From Neurospora tetrasperma FGSC 2508 (taxonomy: Eukaryota > Ascomycota > Sordariomycetes > Sordariales > Sordariaceae), in contig NW_009799101.1 of the NCBI RefSeq assembly GCF_000213175.1, forward strand, positions 826,077 through 890,076: a DNA stretch of 64,000 nt, written 5' to 3'. The notes under the pieces were generated by a model. It searched no databases and had not been told where the DNA came from. It saw only the letters and a program-made list of their open reading frames with translations. The position numbers and the translations under genes were made by a program. Positions 26,367 through 37,200 of this stretch are shown here, in pieces. Positions within the stretch are counted from its first letter, which is position 1. Each line of letters starts with the position of its first letter.

Positions 26367-27731
26367 TCAGTCATTGAATGAAACCAATCCAACCTCCCTT
26401 CCATGCTCATCCAGATCCACCACAACCGGCATATCGTCATCATCGTCATCATCCTCGCCTATCTCATCCCGCTGTTTGGTTTCCTCAACCTTCGCATTTT
26501 TGGACCCCAGGTCCCATCCGCGGGTAAACAGCCATGACTCGAGTTCGCCGAAAATAGCCCTCGCTGTCGACTGCTCCATGGTCACCGCATCGCCCAGCCC
26601 ATTCAATACCTCCTCAAGCTTCCTGGCGTACTTAGCCAGTGCAGTTCTCAACCTTCGCCGATTTTGGAGATTGAACTGGTAAATGGGTCTGTCCGGGCAC
26701 GGCCCGATGGTATGCTCACTGCGGCCCTTCTCTTGTTCTTCCTCCGAGGTAGACTCGACATTTTCCTCCGTATAGATAATCTGCGCATGCAGCGTCCTAA
26801 TGAGTTCAATAGTGAGGACCGGGTAAAAGAGAACCAGGCGGTACGCGCGCACGATGATCTTGAGCACAAGATCCCACCACTGCTCCATGCAAGCGTGGTT
26901 GCCCAGATGAGTGCCTGTCAAGAACGTGAACTGAAGCTCGGCGATGATCTCACACGGGTCAAAATTGGAGTCGGTGCTCCGAAGAAGAGCCAGAACTCGA
27001 TCCGTGGTGTCCTCGACCACGTCTCGTCTAGTCGGGTCAGAGTCGAGAAGCTCTAAATCCTTAAAGTCTTGGGCAAAGAGGAAGTTGAACTCGCTGGACT
27101 GCACCGACTTGTATTGGGCTCGGTATGATTCTCCAGCAGCACAGTCGGCGGAGTCGACGAGCCAGGCGTCGACTGACTTGATGCCAGTGATTCGAGTTAG
27201 GAATGGCTCGGATATGGCGTGGGTTAGCTGCTGCCACATCTTGGCTGGGTCTGTGATGAATGATGGCTCGTTCCGGCCAGCGATGGAGAACGGCATGGGC
27301 TGCGAGGCTCTGGCAGACCTCCTCTTGGAACCACCGCGCATGTCGTACGGCTTTAGCTTAGGGTATATGGACTCGAGCCTTTCGGCCTGGTGTCGTTCCT
27401 CGGCCTGGTTTGGCAGGCTGGAGAGGACCTCGTTGTACTGATCCCATTGCTTCACGCGCACTCGGCTGTTATGCTCCTGGGTGACATACCAATACCCGTT
27501 TCGGGATGTGGCACCGGGTTGCTGAACCCACAGAAAATGAGTGCCTGCAGGTATGTCACGAAAACCGAGAAGGCTTTCGCTGGTGGTTATGGCCATGTCG
27601 TCATGGCCGACGATAAAGTCTTTGGGGAGAGATAGTAGTAAAAAGACATCTCCGTGGCCAATGCTGCTGCTTGACTGCGCCAGCGGTGGCATGTCATGGT
27701 CCCCTTCATCATCTCTGGCGGTAAAGCTCAT
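26367..27731 (-). CDS. aar2: AAR2-family pre-mRNA splicing factor
   Basis: AAR2 is a U5 snRNP assembly chaperone that holds Prp8 in the cytoplasm before Brr2 joins. The gene is a single 454-residue open frame. The start at 27731 (MSFTARDDEGD) is preferred over the in-frame ATG at 27965, because the extra 78 residues have no family character. Visible AAR2 features are HGDVFLLLSLPKDFIVGHD, LGFRDIPAGTHFLW, RNGYWYV, VKQWDQYNEVL and the C-terminal domain with AELQFTFLTGTHLGNHACM, QWWDLVLKIIVRAYRL and FPELI-like helices (YPVLTIELIRTLHAQ). The tail is acidic (an Asp run) and ends in VDLDEHGREVGLVSF, the usual family ending. The acidic run and a 21-residue charged insert near SEEEQEKGRSEH are species-specific padding. 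Confidence 0.92.
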   Translation of the reverse strand: MSFTARDDEGDHDMPPLAQSSSSIGHGDVFLLLSLPKDFIVGHDDMAITTSESLLGFRDIPAGTHFLWVQQPGATSRNGYWYVTQEHNSRVRVKQWDQYNEVLSSLPNQAEERHQAERLESIYPKLKPYDMRGGSKRRSARASQPMPFSIAGRNEPSFITDPAKMWQQLTHAISEPFLTRITGIKSVDAWLVDSADCAAGESYRAQYKSVQSSEFNFLFAQDFKDLELLDSDPTRRDVVEDTTDRVLALLRSTDSNFDPCEIIAELQFTFLTGTHLGNHACMEQWWDLVLKIIVRAYRLVLFYPVLTIELIRTLHAQIIYTEENVESTSEEEQEKGRSEHTIGPCPDRPIYQFNLQNRRRLRTALAKYARKLEEVLNGLGDAVTMEQSTARAIFGELESWLFTRGWDLGSKNAKVEETKQRDEIGEDDDDDDDMPVVVDLDEHGREVGLVSFND

Positions 27732-28175
27732 ATTGGTGGATGGGAATGGCGTGAGATACAAGTCGCTGGAAGTCTGGACTTGTTGGGGGTGAGTCCGATA
27801 TTGAAGTAACAGTTTCGGCAAGTTCGACGATTGGCTGATATTATGACGGAGTGGGGCGCTATTACTGCCTGCCGACTCCGGGATCCCCGGCCAGAAGTGT
27901 GTTTGTGTTTTACAGCTTCCAAATGCTTCAACAACTGGACGACAAGGCGACCCAAGGGGAGCCACAGAGACTGAATGTCAACGATGTCATTTCATACGAA
28001 GATATCATGACGAAAACTTCGTTTCCAGTTGGTGGCCTTGCCATCTCGCTGCTGATCGTCTCCATTTGAGTCACACAAACACGCCTTAGTGTAGCCGACT
28101 CGCCGGAAACGAGAATCAGGACTACTAAGCCCCTCACTTTGAGGCGATAAGGAGTCTCGAAAATGACTTGGGGAC

Positions 28176-28451
28176 ATGCCTGATCTGCGGCACTTGCACG
28201 CGAGACACCTATGCTGTCCACCCCGGCTCGTCCCCGACAAAATCGTTGAGACCTTTGACATTATACCTTGGGAATACTTCTACTACGCATCTAAGTGTCT
28301 CCATTACTCCTTTGAACTTGATGTTTGCGCAATTCCTGGACAGAAATGTGTCAAAGGGACTCTAGCTAATGCGTTTCTGAATCACTATATCTCCTATCAC
28401 AATTTTGCAACCACCTTTCTTAATTGCAACGAACGGTATCCGATTGGTTGA
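28176..28451 (+). pseudogene. Possible gene remnant, unidentified
   Basis: A 91-codon frame with non-random composition, for example IVETFDIIPWEYFYYAS followed by FELDVCAIPGQKCVKG. The overlapping frame just upstream reads CLICGTCTRD, a Cys-pair motif. A frame change between the two parts would join them in one ancestral protein, so this could be a decayed gene or two exons. I do not recognise the family. It may equally be chance. Confidence 0.2.
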
Positions 28452-29793
28452 ACTTGACTAAGCAATTTATCACCCGCTAAGCAAAGGTCTCATTAAATTC
28501 GTCACGGACGAGCCCGGGTATGATGCTCCAAAACATGGTTGTTAGAAAGGTCCCTTCAGGACTCCGGTCAATTTTGGTCGTCCTATTGTGAGGTTGTCTA
28601 TGCGGCGATATGATCCAGCCCGGCACGCGACAGCCTAATGCTTGGAAAGAGTTTGCGGGTGAGTGGGGGACACTAAAAACAGTGCCACTGGACCGGGGCA
28701 CCAGTAAAAACAGGCGGAATGGCGTAGGGCTTAGTGTCCTAGGGCTGATATTCAAACACATCAACCGCGAGGTTAGCGCCATCATGGTCTCCACCTCCTG
28801 TGATTTTGTTGATTACAACTTTCGCAAGTGCGAAACCTTTGTTTCAAGAAGTACTTCGACTTGAACTGATATCACACTCTAAACTCACCACAGGGAGAAA
28901 GTTGCTTACTGCGTAGTCCCACCCATTTCCCATGCGTGGTTGAGGTTGTCTGCTACTGACTTTTCTTCCCAACTTCAGACCAGCCGTGCTGACTTGGCCT
29001 TCCAACATCTTTCTGATCCCAAAGCACGAATGTGCAGATCGCCTGTGATGACATTCAGTTTCATGTACTGGATGGTGTAGGCGTATGTCCTAGTGTTTAC
29101 CACACAATCTGTATGTATGACCTTCCGACTCGACCTGAATATTCGATATACTTACGGTGTACAGGTACGACCAGAGACACTGCGCTGTAACCCGAGCCGA
29201 CCCTGCTACCTTTCGCATGACCAGTCTGTTGTCATGGGTTCCCTGGAGGATGCAAGCCTGGCCGTGTAGCCATGGTCAGCCACGCGAGCCTTCTGTTCCA
29301 TTGCGCCGGGAGAGATCGGCTGCTCCGGCCGTGTTGCTGCCTGTCGAGGGTGAATACCCTGTGGCTGTTCGGAGAACCTCCCGATATGTGGTGTTACTGT
29401 GACCCCAGCGAGGAGCAAAGGTGTACGTACAAGGGTAACTGGACGGGATCTTTTGTAAGGTGATGGCATCATATGCCTAACCAGTAAGTCATTCCCATTG
29501 AACCCTATTTCACTCAATTGCCTCGCAAAAGTATTTTTGATGGTTGCCAAGGTTCCTCCGGGAATTTTTGAGTGCATAGTCCAAGCTTAACTGAGGCTAC
29601 TGAAAGGTTTGTCACGAGTCAGTTTGTGCCTAGGAGCAGGTCTGGAGCTGGACAGCTGCTAGGTAGTTGTAACCATATCTTTGCTGATGAATAGTTCATA
29701 CATAGTCCATCTGCTTCTCATGATCACGTTTTATTATCTTTCCGGGCATGTTCATATCTTCTGGACACTCCATACAGCCATCCCAGCCTCTGA

Positions 29794-30117
29794 ATGCGAA
29801 CTCCTTCCATCCACTTGGGGACCAGAAAACCAAGGCTAATCGAGCATGTATACCATTTATTAGCCGTATCAGCGTTGCGCAAACTCCCAAACCAAAATTA
29901 CAGATCCTATTTTCTCCAATCAGAAACATTTTTATTGAACTACGGAGTGACCATACCGATATGGCGAGCTGCGTTTTCCGCTTTAGCCAGCGAATTACAA
30001 CGAGATCAGATGCTTCGAAATTTTGAAGTCAACGTAACACAGTGGCTCGTATCTCGGGGCTATTTCCTCATGCTGTACTCTTCCGTCTGCGGACGAATTC
30101 GTCCCCTGTCTAACTGA
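29794..30117 (+). other. Unidentified open frame, possibly a gene remnant
   Basis: A 107-codon frame beginning at ATG 29794. It has amphipathic, protein-like composition (for example IEHVYHLLAVSALRKLP and QWLVSRGYFLMLYSSVCG). No domain is recognised, and I see no splice signals that extend it convincingly. It is recorded because it is less Ser/Arg-biased than the surrounding chance frames. Confidence 0.15.
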
Positions 30118-32972
30118 GGTATGTTGGGGCACACCTTTAATCAATGCGTGCTCGTGTCCACGTTCTCGTTGAGTTCATCCTCGGATGTCGGTATCTTCCT
30201 GAAATCTTGTGAGTTCACCTGGGTCGATGGAGGTTGGCAATATACACTTGTCGGGCGATGAGCTCCGAAGGAAGCAGTGGCCCCTGTAGACTTACCTCTA
30301 GCGCCGCCATCACGCTAGGTTCAACGAACTTATGATTCAAAGAGAAAAGAGAAGGAACGATGGGACACACAGTGTAATGTGGTCACACAAGACCAGAACA
30401 CTTCAGGGTCTGGGTAAGTATTTTATTTAGACGTACACTAAATCTTACTATCTTGGTTTCATTCATACAGACGGGAGCTAAGTGGCGATCGATATGGAGC
30501 TAATTTCTTATCAGACGCTAATTTGAATCAACTGAAGATCGCATGGAAATTTCAATGTGACTGCATGAGGCGTAGCAGTACCATTGAGTTTTTAGAAGGT
30601 AGAGGTACTCTATCAACGGAAGCACGATCGTTACATGACACATGGATACGTGTCGAGATGGAGACCTTCAGTGGCCTTGGGATCCTTTATCTCCGGCAAC
30701 TTCGATGCTAGGAAATCTGTGGAAGAGTCATTCCTTTCTTCAAGACACAAATTATGGCGAATTTATAGATTTTCCTTCTAAGCTTGTTGTTCGAAGCCCG
30801 GGTATCCGGTCGTGGCCGAAGAGGTTCTCCAAACAGTTAGTAGATGTACCTATGTAACACCAACATGCAAGCCAAGCAACGCCGACGGGATTGTGAAACC
30901 CCATGCGGATGCTGGATGCTCTAACAGCCGCCGTTGGCCAGGTACTTTACCTACCTTACCATCCGTCACACACTTTCTCTTGAGACCTTGCCTTTCCCAG
31001 GGATTCATTCTTTCTTTCATTGTTGCTCACCCTGCAACAACTGGACGGTCGGTCGGACGCGTGGCGGCAGAAAGGCGGGCAGGCAGTCCAGCGCTACCTA
31101 ACTGCTGCTGTTGCTTTCTGCTAGGATGCTCTCGGATACATGCCCGCTCACGCTTCAGTTATTTTTTGCTCCAAGGCAAGTCCACGGGGACTCGAGCAGA
31201 CAGACGGAAAACACTTGGCTGGCTGGCTGGCTGGGGGCTGGCCTGAACGGGTATAACTGTAAGGTAAGTAACTATGTAGTGCATCCCGCTTAGTTGGTTG
31301 ACGCTAGGCAGGACTAATGTACTATGTAAGGTCGGGTAAGTAGGCGAGAGGTACGGTAGGTAGGGATGCGGTACGTAGCTGTGAGGTAGCTATGAAGTCA
31401 ACCTTACACAACGCATCACCGACCCCTTCGTACCCACGACGGCCGGGGCATGCACCTACCAACTGCACGCTACTGTAAGAGCGGCAAGCAGCGGACGGAA
31501 GAGGCAAGGAAGCAATTCATGGCAAGGTAGGTCTTTTATACAGAGAGTTGTATTTGATAGGAATTAGGAACGGCAACTAAACTCGCCTTGGTAATCAAGA
31601 TATAACTTGAACGATACTAGCGTGTTCCAATCTCTTTTAACTTTAGCTCCCGCTTTGCCCGGCCGCCGTCGCCGCTCGCTCGCTCGCTGGTGCTGGGCTT
31701 GGGACTCCTTGGGATTGGACTGGACACGGACTTGACCCTTTCCACTTCGCTTCTGTGCCATCATCCCACCCTCTACCACGTGTTGACTAACCTTACTAGT
31801 GTACCGCTGCTATGGTACGCTATTCTTGCCGTGGTTTAGTTCCCGTGCTTAGGGGCTGTCTACGTATCACAAAGAGGACCGTTGACGGACTTGGATCCCT
31901 GACGACGTAGATCTTGGTGTCGTATAAAGCCAGATATTGGCGTCCACAGAATCTTGTCGGTTGATGTTTGGTGACTCCAGGAGCATGTATCTCTTATCTT
32001 CCCAACTGCACTCCCCCTTTGGCGTTCACGCGGCCTGCTAACCGGTGGCCATCTGGACCACCTGCGAGACACCGGGGTCCAGTATTCGTAGCGATGTTGT
32101 CTTGCATTCCACCCAAGCCGATGGATGGTCACAGGAGTAGGAAAGGGAGGTTCGGAACTGTGGTGGTGGTACAAGGCGACGGCGGGGTTTGCTTGTAGGA
32201 GCACACGTCCACTCACTCACTAGTAAGTATGGTACTCACTGGATTCAGTCTCAGCCTGACCTGAACCAAGATATTCCGCGTCTTATCTAGAAACAAGAAA
32301 ACAGACTTGGATACCTACTTTGACTAGCCCCCTTGTATGCACGTCATACAGACGGCAATGTTCTCAACCATTCTTCCGCTGAGCCTCAAGAGCCTCACCT
32401 CATAAGGCCCATCGCCCTTGTATAAAGACGGAGAAGCTGCATCATCAAGCAATGGCACCAAGCAAAGACAGAGAGGAGCAAGCTTGGAAGTTTCAACAAC
32501 TTTCTCTTCACGGCGCACTTCTTCCAGTGCTTTTTGTCCCAGTTCAGGGACTGACAACGTACAGGTAGGTATCTTCGCCTTTCATTTTTGACCGCTCCAC
32601 CTCCCGCTCCCCATGCACCTTCTAACATGCAACCCAAATGAAACCCCGAAAGCCGATATAATGAAAAGGTATAGTACCGGAAGAATGCATAGGAAAAGGT
32701 TCTTGTTACACCAGCCCATAAACAAATATTACACCAGTCATTCGAGCATGGCTCGAGTTGCCTCATCCATCGTAACACCCTCTTTCTCTTACATCCAAAC
32801 AGTGACAAAATGCAGCACACCAATATCGTAACAGCGTACAGAATAGTTCTGGATATTTTCCTCAACGCCTTAAAACCTCAACGCCTCCGGAGGACCAGTA
32901 TCGATTCGTGTCGTTCACAAACACTCTCTCTTTCCGATGTGGGCTCTTAATCACCACGAGAAGAATACACTA

Positions 32973-34240
32973 CTAAGCCTGCCCATTGGCATCTGGGTAT
33001 GATTAGTATATGCTTTGTCGGGAAGAAAGTGACCTTTGATTACTTACGTTGAGCTGTGCTATAACCGTTGGGGTGATAGGGGGAACCAGAGCCGGGAGGG
33101 TAGTTCTGGTATGCCGGGCCGTTGTATTCTGGTAGGGGGTACTGCGACACTGGCGTGTTGGAACCAATTGGTGGAAGTTGGACGGCGCCTCTCGCGGCAT
33201 AGGAGTTGTTGTCGGTACTCTGTGTTGATTGGGAGGTGGAAGCAGCGCGTGCTCGTTCCTCGGCGGCCTTGCGTTGCGCCTCCTCCTCCTTTTTGCGCGC
33301 CTTCCACTCCTTGCGAATCTCCTTGAACTCTAGAAAGCGAAACCCAACGTTAGCGAACAGCCCTTCGCGATAAAGGCGCAAAGGCCATGATAGAAGTAAA
33401 AATGCCATGCGAACCTTCAGGAGTCCGTTTCGTTCCATGCGACTGCATGGTGACGTGCGCATTCAGATGGTTGAGTGTACCATAAGCCTTCTCGCAGCCA
33501 TTCCATCCACACTTGTACATGCGCTCGATTTCCTCGAAGCGCCGACGTGGTCGCTTGTGCTGCGTGGAACCGGGGATAGGAACAAACGAATAAACCTGCT
33601 TAACATGTTGATTAGACTCAATTGGTCATTAACACGAATCTCTTCAGGTTCGTACCTGATTCTGCCTAGTTTGAGCGGGAGCCGGGGAATGTGTAGGGGG
33701 GAAGACGGCATGGCCCTGCATGGGACCGTTTTGCTGATACGTCGCCCAGTCGGGACGGGGTTGGGCGTAGAGCCCTGCGCTGGGACCGCTGTGCTGGTAT
33801 GGGCTGGTGACGTCGGGAGGAGGAGGCGCGTAGGATGAATAGGCCGGATGAGGGTAGGCGTGTCCAGGACCCGACATGCTGTTGGACGAAGGGACGCCAT
33901 TGCTGGGGTGGCTCTGGGAGGAGCGATATCCCATCATCGTGTCTGGGAAACTGGTACTTCCACGGTGACCCGAGTAGCCGTATTCAGAGGCGGGGGTTCC
34001 AGACGGGGCCGGGTAGGGTTGGCCGGGGGCAGGGGCGGCTGGGTAGACGGGAGGGCGTCCTTCCTGCTGTGTTGTGTAAGGCACGGGGCCAGGTGCTTGC
34101 TCTGTGACAGATGAAGCTTTAGTAAGACTGGGCGACTGTCGTGTTGCTAGGACTAGCCAAGGTAAGAACAAACCTGAGTGAGAGTACTCGGGGGGAGTAC
34201 GGTCCGTGTTATTCGTCGTGCTGTTGGTATGGTGTGACAT
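32973..34240 (-). CDS. con7: C2H2 transcription factor CON7
   Basis: CON7 is a single-zinc-finger regulator that in Magnaporthe and Fusarium controls conidium shape, cell-wall genes and infection-related morphogenesis. Five exons: 34174-34240, 33656-34101, 33415-33595, 33048-33329 and 32973-32992, giving 331 residues. Introns are 72, 60, 85 and 55 bp. The N-terminal half is Pro/Tyr/Ser-rich (activator-like), with EYGYSGHRGSTSFPDTMMGY. The finger is at about residues 200-224, C-x4-C-x12-H-x5-H, within MYKCGWNGCEKAYGTLNH, with the flanking KRPRRRFEEIER and the basic EEFKEIRKEWKARKKEEE helix diagnostic of CON7. The last exon is only 20 nt and encodes HANGQA with the stop. The start at 34240 is the first ATG; an upstream in-frame GTG is not needed. 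It lies next to a 17.7-kb stretch with no called gene. Confidence 0.93.
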
Positions 34241-37200
34241 GTTGGGATAGACTTGGCTCGGGATGGAGGTTCCCACGTCTCAAACTTATAACAAACGCCG
34301 GACAGCTATAGCGCGAGACTAACGATACGGGGCAAGGACGGCTAAGAAGAGGCGGACAACTAGGCCGGACCACACCACCAAAGAGAAGCCGGACACTAGC
34401 AAGGGTCCTGTGGAATAAGCAGTCTGGGCCGAGTCGAAAAAAAGAGACGGCGGGCGATCTCTGAGATGCAGGTCGTGGGTATATCTCACTGGACCAAAGT
34501 GAGAGGCGGCGGATTGTTGCGTAACTGGAAAGGGTCGCAGACGTTGTCTGTCGGTTTGGCCTGACTATAACTAACGGAAGCCGTTCCTGACGCGATGTAT
34601 GACGTGCGTCTAGACGGTGCAATGATGGGTCGAGATCAAGCCTCGGAGACTTTGTAGGCGATGGAGGAAGGAGAGAAACGGTCCTATAACTGAGGGCGCG
34701 ACACCACTGCAAGCCGACAAGTTGGGGTTTACACGTGCAGAACGGGCGCAAGTGGTTTTTATATCGGACCATGGGCTACCTCCTTCGCAGAGGAAAAGCC
34801 GAAGGGGTCACGGTTGATGCCGTATGGCAAAAGATGCCGTAGGGGTGGCCAGGATTCGTCCGTTCTCGCATCCACCCTTCACTCCCAGGACTCCCCAGAA
34901 GTGAAGAGCTTTGGGAACCTACCTGCCTTGGGACCCCGTCGAGAGACCCAGTGAAAGGCCCGGGTCCCCTGGTAGGTACCCTGGACCCTGGTCCGTGGTC
35001 ACAATCGCCTTTTGTAGTGTAAAATACTGCAACTGCAGTGAAGAGCCTGCCTGCAGGACCCTTCGTCGAGCTACTGTAGGTAAGGTACCCAAGTACTTCC
35101 TTGGAGTTAGTTAACTGGTGTCCACCCACTCCGCTGTAAGATACGTACTAGGTACTGGTAGTATGTAATTCATACAGCCTCAAGAACGCAACGTTGGTCT
35201 ACATACAGTAAGTAGCATGGTCTCGTCGATCTGCCTGCGCACACCTGGTCGGGTGGTGGTGGAGGTGGTGCAGTGCTGGCGCGCCCAACCTGAGCCGCCC
35301 AACGACCACAGGTTAAGAATTCCAATTGAGCGGTCGCGACTGATCGATTTGATCCAGATGCTTGAACCCATAATCAACACCAGAAGATATGACTGTATGG
35401 AAAGCCGAGGTGCTGAATTGCTCCGATATCGACAGAAAAGAAGACAGGAAACCAGCGATGACCATGTCTATCGCTGCTCGCAGTAAATGAGCTTCTCCAC
35501 GCCGGTGCCGGCTGCGTTCTGACTCGTGCTCCAGCAACTGAAGTTGGACTGCAGTTCCGTCACAGGGGGGAGTGAGTAAAACACTGTGCAGTGTTTGCTT
35601 TGTCTGACAGGTTATGGTAATCCGGTGCGGGGTGACGGTAATCCGTTGTACCGTTCAGTTTGGAGACCAAGACGTATTTTTGCTGTCCATATTTTCCTCC
35701 ACTTTGTCGTTCGCTAATGTCGTCCCAAATCCCGATAATCTGGAGGCGCATGTATCCTTTACTCCAACGACAACGAGTCTTAGAGCGACTGCCTTTGCTT
35801 ATATATCTGGCACTTCCCACTGATATCACTGCTTCATTCTTCAGCATTCACCATGTTTGCCGTCGACATTGAACAGGGTTTGGTGCCAAGCCAGCGAAAG
35901 TACCTTCAAGGTTGTTTTCAGCAAAGACCGCGAAGCGGGCAGGCGGGATACGTACTGGCGGTGCCTTCCCTGCTTGCCGACCTTGCCCAAAAGGGGCGGA
36001 GATAATGCGGGCTACAACTTCCAAAGGAGACCAAAAGTTTAAAGTCCTTAAGCTGATCACTACTGCCCAACTCACCGCGAATGATGAAGCAGTTCGACGA
36101 CCATGAAGCGTTTGGTGAACATAGGTACTGGCGCTAGAGAAGGCACGTAGCCGCTCTGCTTGATGCGCGCGGATCAGATTAATACAAAGCCACATGCGGT
36201 CTTCTCAATCACCATATGGCAAAATGGAAGCTTCAAATTAGAGCGGTAGATCGCGTTGCTCTCCGCTCTTACTCTGCGACACCATCATCGTCACCAGCAA
36301 TCACGCTCGAACAAAACAACGCGGTCGTATATGGAGACAGACGTATACACCATCACCCCAACTACCGCTATTTCTTTGTTATCGTCGCGTAGAAGCAGCC
36401 CGCCGGCAAAATAACGAGGAATCCAGCGCGGGGGTTCTGTTACCGTTCCGTTCGCAGAGGGGGTGGGTGAGGACAAGCGGAGTCACGGCGATGACCCTGG
36501 TCCAGGACCCCGACGATGTGCTGGTGTTGATAATGTGGATGGTGCCCAATGGGCCGAGGCGCTCCAGCAACAAGCGGCTAGCCCCCGCAGCAGATCGCTT
36601 CGAGGCCCGCCCGTATGGTCTGACTAGAGGTGAAACCAATAACATTGCTGCAGTTTGAAATCGAGGCAGACCGCAAACAAAACGAACAAGAGACAGGGCT
36701 CTGCCTCGAGACAAAGGAAACATTGATTGCCCGGCGTCGGAGCTAAGGCAACGAGGAGCCTGAGACATCAGACAGCTCTGGAATCAATCTCTGGACGGCA
36801 CAACATGGTCCAGAGTCGCCAGTGTCGCCCACACCAACTTTGTGCTGGCGACGATTCATAATTCAGGGCCTCAACGTTATGTTTGGTGTCCTTCCACACT
36901 ACAATGGCTTCTTCACCTTTCTGCTTCTTCTTCCCTGGTGCCGCGTGGACGCTCGGCCCTGTCAACCCAACCACCAGCACAGCCCTGCGGACGGCAAGTT
37001 TAGGGAACTCAATGTCCGCAGGAGGCATGGGAGCTACTCATCACGCCCATACATACTGCCATGCACCAGTGTAGGAAGGGATGACCCAGGAGAAAAAAAG
37101 ATGGGCTACAATGATCAGCGCCGAAGCGTGACACGCGCTTCTCACTCGTGCCGCTATTCTGCTCACACATACTCACTCTCCCCACCCGTCACAATCCAAT

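Larger units (their letters stand above)
27732..32972. other. Long intergenic region, aar2 upstream to con7 downstream
   Basis: About 5.2 kb with ordinary GC content and no gene I can name. Both flanking genes are on the minus strand. Frames at 28176-28451 and 29794-30117 look slightly protein-like and are listed separately. The region contains Neurospora-style simple repeats such as (GGCT)n near 31217-31236 and (CGCT)n near 31674-31690, and many GGTACCT/TAGGTAG-like words. No tRNA was found. Confidence 0.4.

Noticed and set aside
26367-27965. Longer AAR2 protein starting at 27965
   Set aside because: The extra 78 residues show no AAR2 similarity. The ATG at 27731 matches the expected N-terminus.
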